Shown piece after piece: positions 42,956 to 51,316 of a DNA stretch of 64,000 bases (position 1 is its first letter; every line of letters starts with the position of its first letter). The translations under genes and the position numbers were made by a program. This DNA comes from Streptomyces coffeae (GTDB taxonomy: Bacteria; Actinomycetota; Actinomycetes; Streptomycetales; Streptomycetaceae), in assembly GCF_016741875.1 (NCBI RefSeq), contig NZ_JAERRF010000032.1, positions 30,971 through 94,970 on the forward strand. Reading direction: 5' to 3'. Below the pieces are notes generated by a model. That model worked only from the letters and a program-made list of their open reading frames with translations. It did not search any database and had not been told where the DNA came from.

Positions 42956-44550
42956 GTGCCGCCCGCCCGTCCGTCCCCGTCTCGCCCAAGGACGCCCGGA
43001 TCGCCGTCAAGCCGCGGCTGCGCCGCTTCCACCAGGCTCGCTGGGACGAGAAGCTGATCTTCGAGCTGGGCTCCCCCGGCGAGCGCGGCGTCCTGATCCC
43101 GGCCCCCGACCCGCAAGTCGCCGCCGAGGTCGGCGACCCGGCCGCCGCCCTGCCCACGGCGCTGCGCCGCACCGTTCCCCCCGCCTTGCCCGAGCTGTCC
43201 CAGAACCAGGTGCTGCGCCACTACCTGCGGCTATCGCAGGAGAACCTGGGCGCCGACCTCAACATCGACGTCGGTCAGGGCACCTGCACCATGAAGTACA
43301 GCCCCAAGGTCAACGACCAGTTCGTCCGCGACCCGCGGATCGCCGAACTGCACCCGCGCCAGCACGAGGACACCGTGCAGGGCGTCCTGGAGATCGTCCA
43401 CCGCCTCGAGGGGCTGCTCGCGGAGATCTCCGGCATGGACCGCGTCACTCTTCAGCCCGGCGCCGGCTCCGCCGCCATCTATACCAACGTGGCCATGATC
43501 CGCGCCTACTTCGCTGCCAAGGGCGATCCGGAGCGCGACGAGATCATCACCACCATCTTCTCCCACCCCTCCAACGCCGCCTGCGCCAAGACCGCCGGCT
43601 TCAAAGTGATCACCCTCCACCCGGACGCCGACGGCTACCCCGACATCGAGGCGCTCAAGGCAGCCGTCGGCCCCCGCACCGCGGCCCTGCTGATCACCAA
43701 CCCCGAGGACACCGGCATCTACAATCCGCGGATCGAGGAGTTCGTCCGCATCGTGCACGAGGCCGGCGGGCTCTGCTCCTACGACCAGGCCAACGCCAAC
43801 GGAATCCTCGGCATCACCCGCGCCCGCGACGCGGGCTTCGACCTGTGCCACTTCAACCTGCACAAGACCTTCTCCACCCCGCACGCCTGTGGCGGCCCGG
43901 CGGCTGGTGCCTGCGGGGTGACCGAGGAGCTGGCGCCCTTCCTGCCGCGGCCGACGGTCGCGTACGACGGGTCGCGCTACACCCTCGACGACGACCGGCC
44001 CGACTCGGTTGGCAAGATGCGCCCCTTCTATGGGGTGGTGCCGAACCTGGTGCGGGCCTACGCCTGGATCATGGCGCTGGGTGCCGAAGGGCTGCGTGAA
44101 GCGGCGGAGATCGCCGTGCTCAACAACAACTACCTGATGCACCAGGTCCTGAAGATCCGCGGCGTCAGCATGCCCTACGCCGCCGGGCGCCCGCGGGTGG
44201 AGCAGGCGCGCTACAGCTGGGAACAGCTGCACGCCGACACCGGCCTGCACAGCGAGGACCTGGGGCTGCGGGCTGCGGACTTCGGCACCCACTACTGGAC
44301 CAGCCACCACCCGTACGTCGTGCCGGAGCCGATGACGCTGGAGCCCACGGAGTCGTACTCCCGGGCAGACCTGGACGAGTACGCGGCGATCCTCGCCGAG
44401 GTCGCCCGGGAGGCATACGAGGACCCGGAGACCGTACGCACCGCGCCGCACCGCTCGACCGTCCACCGGGTCAAGGAGGACTCCCTGGAGGACCCCGCCA
44501 CCTGGGCCGTGACATGGCGGGCGTACCGGCGGAAGGTCCTCGGCGCGTGA
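42952..44550 (+). CDS. gcvPB: Glycine dehydrogenase (decarboxylating) subunit 2
   Basis: A 532-residue C-terminal half with the PLP-binding lysine in HFNLHKTFSTPHACGG (K305). Also seen are the glycine-rich LQPGAGSAAIYTNVAMIRAY, FSHPSNAACAKTAGFKV and the NPEDTGIYNPRIEEFV region. Typical size is about 490 residues; the excess is in the N-terminal 90 residues and the acidic tail. GTG start overlaps the gcvPA stop (GTGA). Its own stop overlaps the next gene in the same way, so three genes are translated in tight sequence. Confidence 0.9.
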   Translation: MSAARPSVPVSPKDARIAVKPRLRRFHQARWDEKLIFELGSPGERGVLIPAPDPQVAAEVGDPAAALPTALRRTVPPALPELSQNQVLRHYLRLSQENLGADLNIDVGQGTCTMKYSPKVNDQFVRDPRIAELHPRQHEDTVQGVLEIVHRLEGLLAEISGMDRVTLQPGAGSAAIYTNVAMIRAYFAAKGDPERDEIITTIFSHPSNAACAKTAGFKVITLHPDADGYPDIEALKAAVGPRTAALLITNPEDTGIYNPRIEEFVRIVHEAGGLCSYDQANANGILGITRARDAGFDLCHFNLHKTFSTPHACGGPAAGACGVTEELAPFLPRPTVAYDGSRYTLDDDRPDSVGKMRPFYGVVPNLVRAYAWIMALGAEGLREAAEIAVLNNNYLMHQVLKIRGVSMPYAAGRPRVEQARYSWEQLHADTGLHSEDLGLRAADFGTHYWTSHHPYVVPEPMTLEPTESYSRADLDEYAAILAEVAREAYEDPETVRTAPHRSTVHRVKEDSLEDPATWAVTWRAYRRKVLGA

Positions 44551-45710
44551 CACCCCCGCGTATCGGCCTCGTCGTCAATCCGGTCGCCGGTCTCGGCGGC
44601 CGGGTGGGCCTCAAGGGCAGCGACGGCCGCGACGTACAGGCCCGGGCGCTTGCGATGGGCGCCGTCCCGCAGGCCGGCGAGCGCGCGGCGGCGGCGCTGG
44701 CTGAACTGCGGGGCCGCGGCGCGGACTGCGAACTGCTCACGGCCGGCGGGGAGATGGGGGCGCACGCCGCACAGGCAGCGGGGTGGAGCACGCGGACGGT
44801 GTACACCCCGGGGCCGGACAGCGGCCCCGAGGACACCGTAGCCGCGGTCCGGGCGCTGCGTGCCGAGGGCGTGGGGCTGGTGCTCTTCGCCGGTGGGGAC
44901 GGGACGGCGCGCGATGTGCTGGACGGGCTGGGGCAGGACCGCGTTATGGACGGCCGGCCGCTCCCTGCCCTGGGCATCCCGACCGGCGTCAAGATGCACT
45001 CCGCCGTCTTCGCCGTCACCCCCCGGGCCGCCGGCGAGACCGCTGCGGCCTGGGCCGGTGGCGGCGGGCAGGCGCGGCTGCGGCTGCGGGCGGCGGAGGT
45101 CATGGACCGGGACGAGGAGGCGTTGCGCCGTGGGGAGCTGACCGCGCGGCTGTACGGCTGGCTCACCGTGCCGGACCTCCCCGCCCGGATCCAGCAGCGC
45201 AAGTCCGGCGCTCCCGCCGCCGACCCCGCCGCCACCGGCGGAATCGCCGCCGAGCTGGCCGCCCTGATACCCGCGGGCGCCCCACTGATCCTCGGCCCCG
45301 GCAGCACCACCCACGCCGTGGCCGCCGCGCTGGGCGCCGACGTGGCGCTGACAGGCGTGAACGCCATCGCACTCCGGGACGGCACGGCGACCGTGCTGGC
45401 CCGCGACGCCGCCACCGCGGACCTGGAGGTACTCATCCGCCAGGGCCCACCGCCCTGCATCGCCCTCTCCCCCATCGGCGGCCAGGGCTTCCTGCTCGGC
45501 CGCGGCAACCAGCAGATCTCCCCCGCCCTGCTGCGCGCCGCAGGACGCGACCGCCTGCTTGTGCTGTGCACGGAAGCCAAGCTTGCCGCGCTCGGCGGCC
45601 GTCCCCTGCTGGCCGACACCGGCGATCCGGTTCTGAACGCCGCACTGGGCGGCTACCTGCCGGTGATCACCGGCCGAGGCAGCACCTCCCCGTATCGCCT
45701 CACCAGCTAG
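44547..45710 (+). CDS. AcoX/ATP-NAD kinase-like protein
   Basis: A 387-residue protein of the NAD-kinase superfamily in the AcoX-like branch. It has IGLVVNPVAGLGGRVGLKG at the start, the diagnostic GGDGTARD (near residue 115), PALGIPTGVKMHSAVFA, and a glycine-rich C-terminal segment (LGPGSTTHAVAAALG). AcoX proteins accompany acetoin and other 2-oxo acid dehydrogenase operons and may phosphorylate NAD or a small metabolite; their reaction is not firmly known. I start it at the GTG overlapping the gcvPB stop. Its position in a glycine-decarboxylase operon is unusual and hints at a role tied to the NADH produced. Confidence 0.78.
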   Translation: MTPPRIGLVVNPVAGLGGRVGLKGSDGRDVQARALAMGAVPQAGERAAAALAELRGRGADCELLTAGGEMGAHAAQAAGWSTRTVYTPGPDSGPEDTVAAVRALRAEGVGLVLFAGGDGTARDVLDGLGQDRVMDGRPLPALGIPTGVKMHSAVFAVTPRAAGETAAAWAGGGGQARLRLRAAEVMDRDEEALRRGELTARLYGWLTVPDLPARIQQRKSGAPAADPAATGGIAAELAALIPAGAPLILGPGSTTHAVAAALGADVALTGVNAIALRDGTATVLARDAATADLEVLIRQGPPPCIALSPIGGQGFLLGRGNQQISPALLRAAGRDRLLVLCTEAKLAALGGRPLLADTGDPVLNAALGGYLPVITGRGSTSPYRLTS

Positions 45711-45757
45711 AACCTCAGCTCTGGTAAAGAACCCACACCACGTAAAGGAACACACAC

Positions 45758-46504
45758 ATGATCAACCTCGACGGTAAACGCGCCATCGTCACCGGCGCCG
45801 CCTCCGGCATCGGCCGGGCTACCGCCGGCGTCCTCGCCGACCTGGGCGCCCGAGTCGTCCTGGCCGATATCGACCAGGAGGCCGGCGAGCAGGCCGCAAA
45901 GGAGACCGGCGGCACCTTCGTCCGCTGCGACGTCTCCCGCAGCACGGACTGCGAGACCGTCGTCCGGGCCGCGACCGCGAGCCACGGCGGCGTCGACGTG
46001 CTCTTCAACAACGCCGGAATCATCCGGCGCTCCACCGTGCTGGAGATCACCGAGGACGACTGGGACCTGGTGATGGCCGTCAACATCAAGTCCATCATGC
46101 TGATGAGCCGGCTGGTCATCCCACTGATGATGGAGGCCGGCGGCGGCAGCATCGTCAACACCGGATCCGGCTGGGGCATCAAGGGCGGTGGCCGGGCGAT
46201 CTCGTACTGCGCTTCCAAGGGCGCCGTGGTGAACATGACTCGCGCCATGGCCATCGACCACGGCCCGGCGAACATCCGCGTCAACTGTGTCTGCCCCGGC
46301 GACACCCATACGGGCATGCTCGCCGACGAGGCCCGCCAGCTGGGTGAGAGCGCCGAACTCTTCTACACCGAGGCCGCCGACCGCCCGCTGGGCCGGATAG
46401 GCCAGCCCCGCGACATCGCCCAGACCGTGGCATTCCTGGCAAGCGACGCCTCCGCCTTCGTCAGTGGCGCCGTGATTGCCGTGGACGGTGCCGGTACCGC
46501 GTGA
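45758..46504 (+). CDS. SDR-family NAD(P)-dependent dehydrogenase
   Basis: A 248-residue classical short-chain dehydrogenase. The cofactor motif is VTGAASGIGRA (TGxxxGIG, near residue 12), followed by LFNNAGI. The catalytic set is the serine in NTGSGWG and YxxxK in SYCASKGA. C-terminal PGDTHTGM and ASAFVSGAVIAVDGAG are typical of 3-oxoacyl-ACP-reductase-like or glucose/gluconate dehydrogenases. After the NAD fold, aspartate in LADIDQ suggests NAD preference. It is 47 bases after the kinase-like gene and probably part of the operon; the substrate is unknown. Confidence 0.9.
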   Translation: MINLDGKRAIVTGAASGIGRATAGVLADLGARVVLADIDQEAGEQAAKETGGTFVRCDVSRSTDCETVVRAATASHGGVDVLFNNAGIIRRSTVLEITEDDWDLVMAVNIKSIMLMSRLVIPLMMEAGGGSIVNTGSGWGIKGGGRAISYCASKGAVVNMTRAMAIDHGPANIRVNCVCPGDTHTGMLADEARQLGESAELFYTEAADRPLGRIGQPRDIAQTVAFLASDASAFVSGAVIAVDGAGTA

Positions 46505-46561
46505 GCCGGCGCAGCGCCATCCCAGATAATGGACCAGACCGAAGGAAAGGGCCGACCATCC

Positions 46562-47245
46562 ATGGCGATCGATAGGCGTCCGCTGCGCGAGCAGGTCAAG
46601 GAGGAGCTTCTGGCACGCCTCGCCGCCGGCGGGTTCACCCCCGACGAGCCGATCAACGAGATCCAGCTCGCGGCCGAGTTGGGGGTGAGCCGTACGCCGC
46701 TGCGCGAAGCGCTGATCACGCTGGAGCGCGAGGGCGTCATCACCAGCCGGCGCGGCAAGGGCTTCAGCTTCACGCCGATGAGCCCACAGGAGTTCCATGA
46801 CCTCACGGAGATCGTGGTGACGCTGGAGTCCCTGGCCCTGCGATCCACCGATCCGGAGTACCTCGCCGACATCGCGCCGCGGCTGTTGGAGGAGGCCCGC
46901 TCCTTCTCCGAACCCGCCGCCCCGCACGAGGTGATCGAGCGTTACGACGACGCCTGGCACGACTTACTCCTCTCCGGCTGCCGCAACGAGCGGCTCATGG
47001 ACCTCGTCACCTCGCTCAAGCTGACCATGCACCGTTACGAGCGGGTGGTGGTTGGCGACGAGGACATCCTGGAGCGCTCGGCGCAGGAGCACGAGCAGAT
47101 CGCGGAGTGCCTGCTGCGGGGCGATGTGCCGGCCGCGGTGAAGGCGCTGGAGCAAAACTGGTTCAGCGGGCGCGACCGGATCCTGGAACGGCTGAAGGCC
47201 AACGCCAGGAAGGCTGAGCAGCGGGGCACCCACCCCATGGCTTGA
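46562..47245 (+). CDS. GntR-family (FadR/FCD) transcriptional regulator
   Basis: A 227-residue regulator. The N-terminal winged helix shows PLREQVKEELLARLAAG and INEIQLAAELGVSRTPLREALITLEREGVI, the GntR signature. The helical FCD domain (about 85-220) contains the metal/ligand histidines in DDAWHDLLL and HEQIAECLLRGD. I use ATG 46562 after GGAAAGG; an in-frame ATG at 46529 has no ribosome site. As the last gene of the cluster it is the natural local regulator, perhaps acting at the palindrome 41408-41417. Confidence 0.9.
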   Translation: MAIDRRPLREQVKEELLARLAAGGFTPDEPINEIQLAAELGVSRTPLREALITLEREGVITSRRGKGFSFTPMSPQEFHDLTEIVVTLESLALRSTDPEYLADIAPRLLEEARSFSEPAAPHEVIERYDDAWHDLLLSGCRNERLMDLVTSLKLTMHRYERVVVGDEDILERSAQEHEQIAECLLRGDVPAAVKALEQNWFSGRDRILERLKANARKAEQRGTHPMA

Positions 47246-47357
47246 GCGCGGGGTGTGCCTTCCAGAGCTTCACCAGTACGGGATCCCCCCCCGTTGAAGT
47301 CCTGGCGGGCCATCAGCGGCTGACCTCTAAGACTGCAAGATCCCTGACAGAGTCACG

Positions 47358-48260
47358 CTAGGGCTGAGCGCTGGACGCGGGCGCGTTGAGGTTCTTGTGG
47401 ACCGCGCGGGCGATGGCCTCGATGTTGGTGATGCCGTCGTCCATCGTGGCGTTGTCCTGCGAGAGCACCGTGATCGTGTAGTCGTGGCCGCCGCCGGTGA
47501 AAGCGCCGAGGCTGTGCACACGCCAGCCGTTTGTGGCCCGCTCCAGCCAGCCGTTCTTCACATGCACCTGTGCGTCGCCCGGCGCACCGGCCGGGGTCCC
47601 CCAGCGCTGCGAGGGGATGACCTCACCGGTCAGCTTCAGGATGTAGGCGCGGGAGTCCTCGCTGAGCACCGGGTTCGCGTGGGTCACCAGCTGGAGGAGC
47701 TTTTCCTCATCGTTGGCGGTGATCTGGGTGAGCCCCCAGTGACCCTCGCTGTCGAGGGCGGTGTTGGTCATGCCCGCGGCCTGCAAGAACCCGTTGATCT
47801 TGTCCGCCCCGAGCTGCTTCCACAGCGCGGTGGTGGCATCGTTGTCAGACTTCGTGATCATGGCGGTGGCACGACCCTTCTCCTCCTGCGTCAGGGCGCG
47901 ATTGTCCTTCTGCGCGTCCCACAGCAGCGCGGCGAGCACGGTCACCTTGACCGTGCTCGCGGAGTCGAACTTCCGGTCCGCATCGAGAGTGCAGGTGGTG
48001 TTCGTGGTGCGGTCGTGGAGGCTGATCGCCGTCGTGGTGGCGGAGCCGTCCAGTGCGGAGTTGATGTCTTCGGAGAGCTTGTCGGCGAGTTCCGGCTTGT
48101 CCGAGGTGCAGATCGCCGCCTGCGGGGCAGCTGCGTGAGCTGACCCCACAGAGGCGATCGTCGGCACGAGTGCCCCTGCGGCCAGCGCCGCTCGTGACCC
48201 CAGGGTGGTACGGGGAAGCTGGGATATTCGTCGGTGTCGCCCCATGGTGTGCTTGTCCAT
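47358..48260 (-). CDS. Secreted beta-lactamase-fold serine hydrolase
   Basis: A 300-residue exported protein of the class A beta-lactamase/PBP fold. A signal peptide covers about residues 1-45 (GSRAALAAGALVPTIASVGSAHA, cleavage AHA). The SxxK motif is STVK in FDSASTVKVTVL, and the second motif is SDN in KSDNDATT. The third, normally KTG, is KNG in VKNGW. I see no ExxLN omega-loop glutamate, which class A beta-lactamases need for deacylation. So it may be a penicillin-binding-like hydrolase instead of an antibiotic-inactivating enzyme. Start chosen at the ATG before DKHTMGRHRR; the next ATG (48245) is an alternative. Confidence 0.78.
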   Translation of the reverse strand: MDKHTMGRHRRISQLPRTTLGSRAALAAGALVPTIASVGSAHAAAPQAAICTSDKPELADKLSEDINSALDGSATTTAISLHDRTTNTTCTLDADRKFDSASTVKVTVLAALLWDAQKDNRALTQEEKGRATAMITKSDNDATTALWKQLGADKINGFLQAAGMTNTALDSEGHWGLTQITANDEEKLLQLVTHANPVLSEDSRAYILKLTGEVIPSQRWGTPAGAPGDAQVHVKNGWLERATNGWRVHSLGAFTGGGHDYTITVLSQDNATMDDGITNIEAIARAVHKNLNAPASSAQP

Positions 48261-48640
48261 TCGTTCGTGGTGCAGTTCGTCACGCGGGGGCCTTCGTTCC
48301 GTTGCGAAGACATCCCGGTGCTCTCGCCCTGGATGACGAGTCAGCGGCAGGCGAGGTAGAAGAACGCGGCCGATGGTTACAAGATCACTCCACAATGGGC
48401 ACAACACCCCCGTAACCCGGCACGGTGCGAACGAGACAGGCCCAGTTCCTGGGGTTGAGACCTGTAAAACCTCCTTCCTGGCTGGTCGGCGCTTCGACCA
48501 TGGGTGCTCGGGCGGCGGAGCCGTGGTGTCGGTGGCATATCGGGGGCTGTCAGTCCGGTGTCGGCGGCATATCGGGGACGGTCGGTTCGATGTCGCCGGG
48601 GTTCCGTTTTCCTCTCCTCACCCGAGTTCAAGGAGCGCAC
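48261..48640. other. Spacer between divergent genes, with repeats in its right half
   Basis: No gene seen in 380 bases between the beta-lactamase-fold gene and the SGNH hydrolase gene. The left half would hold the promoter of the former. The right half holds the direct repeats listed separately. AAGGAGCGCAC before 48641 is a good ribosome site for the hydrolase. Confidence 0.5.
48525..48600. repeat. 32-bp-period direct repeats upstream of the SGNH gene
   Basis: GGTGTCGGTGGCATATCGGGG (48525-48545) recurs at 48557-48577 with one change, and a partial third unit (GATGTCGCCGGGG) starts at 48589, each offset by 32 bases. They end 40 bases before the start codon, a position suited to a regulator binding on one face of the helix. 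Confidence 0.6.
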
Positions 48641-49309
48641 ATGACGATCACTGTCCGACCGGGAAGCACCGTGATGTTCACCGGTGATTCGATCACCGAC
48701 TGCCAACGGCTGGAGAGCGAAGACGGTCTCGGGTTCGGCTACCCGCTGCGCGTCGCGGGCGAGTGGGGACTCCGGCACCCGGACCGGCCCGTGACCTGGC
48801 TGAACACCGCGAACGGGGGCGACAAGGTGATGGACCTCGAAGCTCGCTGGCAGACAGACGTACTCGATGCCCGCCCGGACGTGGTGTCAATCCTCGTCGG
48901 GGTCAACGACATGGGCTGGCACACGCTGGACCCGAAGGGGTACGTGATCCCCGTGGAGGAGTTCGAGGCGGGTTATGACCGCCTGCTCGCACCCCTCGCC
49001 GAGGCGGGCACGAAGCTGATTCTCATCGAGCCGTTCCTCCTGCCGATCCACGGCGTCGTCGAGGCCGGTGCCGGTGTCGCGCTCATCGGAGAGGAAGAGC
49101 GCAAGGAATGGCGCGCCGACCTGGACCCGAAGATCCAGGTCGTGCGCACACTCGCCCGCACGTACGGCGCGCATCTGCTCGCCGCCGACGGCATGTTCGC
49201 CGGGCTCACCGCGACGACCGGGCCGGAGTACTGGGCCGCGGACGGCGTACATCCGACGCCGGCCGGTCACGCCGCACTCGCGGCGGCCTGGCTGCGCCTC
49301 GTCGCGTGA
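48641..49309 (+). CDS. SGNH/GDSL hydrolase
   Basis: A 222-residue esterase/lipase-type hydrolase. Block I is MFTGDSITD (nucleophile serine about residue 14), block II has the glycine in NTANGGDKV, block III is the ILVGVNDMG asparagine, and block V is DGVHPTPAGH with catalytic Asp and His. No signal peptide, so it is cytoplasmic. Such enzymes remove acyl groups (often acetyl) from sugars or rhamnogalacturonan, but the substrate here cannot be read from sequence. The start at 48641 is fixed by AAGGAG. A hairpin terminator follows. Confidence 0.9.
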   Translation: MTITVRPGSTVMFTGDSITDCQRLESEDGLGFGYPLRVAGEWGLRHPDRPVTWLNTANGGDKVMDLEARWQTDVLDARPDVVSILVGVNDMGWHTLDPKGYVIPVEEFEAGYDRLLAPLAEAGTKLILIEPFLLPIHGVVEAGAGVALIGEEERKEWRADLDPKIQVVRTLARTYGAHLLAADGMFAGLTATTGPEYWAADGVHPTPAGHAALAAAWLRLVA

Positions 49310-49315
49310 CCAGGG

Positions 49316-49348
49316 CTCGCGATCACCCGTGACACCGGCGATCGCGAG
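49316..49348 (+). terminator. Hairpin terminator after the SGNH hydrolase gene
   Basis: CTCGCGATC at 49316-49324 pairs with GATCGCGAG at 49340-49348 around a 15-base loop, a few bases after the stop codon. No T-run follows. Confidence 0.5.
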
Positions 49349-49440
49349 GAGCTTCACCAGCCGGGCCGCCCCGCGGGGGCACCGTGATCAAGCTCAACGC
49401 GCGGTGTGCGTGTTCCCTCATGGCAGGCGCCGACTGATCG

Positions 49441-51150
49441 TCAGATCTGGGCGGCGATCTCCGTCGCGACGCGTTCGCCGGAGGCCACGGCCGCATTCAG
49501 GGTGGAGTTGTCGACATCGGTGTGCTCGCCCGCGAAGTGGATGCGGCCTTCCTGTAGGCCTTCGCAGCCTGCGATCGAGGTGTACTGGCCGACCTTGTAG
49601 TAGTGGTAGGCGCCCTGGGACCAAGGATCGCGCGACCAGTGGTCCTCGTACGCCTTGCCGCTGAAGGCCGCCGTGGTGCCGGGGAACAGGTGCTCGATCT
49701 GGGACAGGAACCAGTTCACGTCCGCGGCGGGGGCCGCGCCGTGGGCGGCTCCCGTGAGCGTGTCGCGGGCCGTGTTCCCGCCCGGGAAGTTGACCAGCAG
49801 CGAGGGCGATCCGTTGGGTCCGCGGTCGACCGAGCCGTCCCAGGCCGTCTGGTAGCCGAGCGGGCCCGTGTTGCTGACGCCGTTGTAGCCGAGCTGCGGC
49901 CAGGTCTTCCTCGACTGCTGGGTCACGAGCTTGGCGTTCTGGCCCATTCCCTGCTGCTGGATGGCGGTCAGCTTGCGTGAGGACAGGTTCGCCCCGGAGA
50001 GATCGACAGCCCGCAGGGTGCTGAACGGCAGGGCCAGCACCACATGGTCGGCGGGAACGGAGACCGTGCTGCCGGAGTGGTCGAACGTGCAGGTGTATGT
50101 GTTGTCGCTGTTTTGGCGCAGGGCGATCAGTTCGTATCCCTGGCGGACGGTTCCGGGCGGAAGCTGTGCTGCCATCCCGCTGACGAGCTGGTCGTTGCCG
50201 CCGACGAGGTGGTACTTCTCATCGAAGCCGCGCGCGCCGGCGAAGACGGACGAACCACCGAGGAAGCCGATCATCCCCAGCGCGGAAGCCTCGGCGGGCT
50301 CACCGCCCGACTGGAGCTGGAGGGCCTGGATCACCTGGCCGAGCCGGGAGTCGGAGGCCAGGCCGATCTCGTCGAGGTAGTCCAGACAGGACAGCTGGTC
50401 CAGGCGGTGGGCCTCCGGGGTGTAGCTGTTGTAGCGCGCGGTGCCGGCCGCGGCGTACGAGGCGCTGAAGGCGTCGTACGCATCGGCGACCCAGTCGTCC
50501 TGCTGCTGGACTCCGGGGTAGGAGGTGTTGTTGACCCAGGCGGCGTAGTCCCCGCCGCCCAGCTCGCCGCCGTTCGCACGCTCAGTTCTGAGGCCGAGGT
50601 CGCGCGCCAGGTTGAGGATCGGGGTGTCGGTCGAGCTGATGAACGACCCACCGTGCTCACTGACGAGGCCGTCGTCGAAGAAACCGCGCAGGGACCAGCA
50701 ACGGCCGCCGATGCGGGTGGTGTTCGCCTCGTAGACGGTGGTGGCGACCGGGCTGCCCTGGGTCCACAGCCGGTGCGCGCAGCGGAGTCCCGCGAGACCC
50801 GCGCCGATGATCACGATGCGCGGTCCGGTCGCCGCAGATGCCCGCTGCGGGGCGAGCAGTCCGCCGGGCAGCGCCGCCGCAGCGGCGGCCGTGGCGGCCG
50901 CGGCGCCGAGGATCCGGCGGCGGCTGATCGTACGGCCGGATTCGGCGGCCTGTCCGTCGGCGCGGCGCGCCTGTTCCCGGCGCGTGTTCTCGATGCTCTC
51001 GCCGACGACCTCCGCGACGGGCATACGGCGGCGGCGTGCTGCGGCGTGCATCGAGAAGGCGAGGCGCAGTGGATCGGGGATGCCGGATCGGTCGACCGAC
51101 CTGGGCGGGGCGAGGGTGGCGGGGTGGGACGGTGAGGCAGCTTCCTGCAT
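49441..51150 (-). CDS. Exported FAD-dependent amine oxidase
   Basis: A 569-residue flavoprotein of the monoamine/L-amino-acid oxidase family, which oxidises amines to aldehyde, ammonia and hydrogen peroxide. The dinucleotide-binding motif is IVIIGAGLAGLRCAHRL, followed by GGRCWSLRG. The C-terminal flavin segment is GRIHFAGEHTDVDNSTLNAAVASGER. A twin-arginine signal (ISRRRILGAAAATAAAAAALPGG) occurs unusually far in, at about residues 73-95, after an N-terminal extension. I start at the ATG complement 51148-51150, preceded by GAGGGATCAC. A 35-bp palindrome at 51238-51272 lies in its promoter, matching the TetR site near 52060. Confidence 0.88.
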   Translation of the reverse strand: MQEAASPSHPATLAPPRSVDRSGIPDPLRLAFSMHAAARRRRMPVAEVVGESIENTRREQARRADGQAAESGRTISRRRILGAAAATAAAAAALPGGLLAPQRASAATGPRIVIIGAGLAGLRCAHRLWTQGSPVATTVYEANTTRIGGRCWSLRGFFDDGLVSEHGGSFISSTDTPILNLARDLGLRTERANGGELGGGDYAAWVNNTSYPGVQQQDDWVADAYDAFSASYAAAGTARYNSYTPEAHRLDQLSCLDYLDEIGLASDSRLGQVIQALQLQSGGEPAEASALGMIGFLGGSSVFAGARGFDEKYHLVGGNDQLVSGMAAQLPPGTVRQGYELIALRQNSDNTYTCTFDHSGSTVSVPADHVVLALPFSTLRAVDLSGANLSSRKLTAIQQQGMGQNAKLVTQQSRKTWPQLGYNGVSNTGPLGYQTAWDGSVDRGPNGSPSLLVNFPGGNTARDTLTGAAHGAAPAADVNWFLSQIEHLFPGTTAAFSGKAYEDHWSRDPWSQGAYHYYKVGQYTSIAGCEGLQEGRIHFAGEHTDVDNSTLNAAVASGERVATEIAAQI

Positions 51151-51237
51151 GTGATCCCTCTTCTCGGAATCCTGGTGGCAGCTCTTCGCTCGGACGATCC
51201 GAAGAGCGCGGCACGCGGGCTGAGGGGGAGTGAACAG

Positions 51238-51272
51238 TCGGCGCAACACCGTTGTCAACGGTGTTGCGCCGA
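51238..51272. promoter_or_regulatory. Predicted TetR operator, site 1
   Basis: A perfect 35-base palindrome with 17-base arms around a central T at 51255. The inner half-site is GCGCAACACCGTTG and its complement. It lies 88 bases before the amine oxidase start, downstream of the tetR stop. The same half-sites are repeated at site 2. Confidence 0.85.
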
Positions 51273-51316
51273 TTGCTGGGGAAGCCGGCGAAGGGCGTGG
51301 TGTCGGCTGCGGTGGC

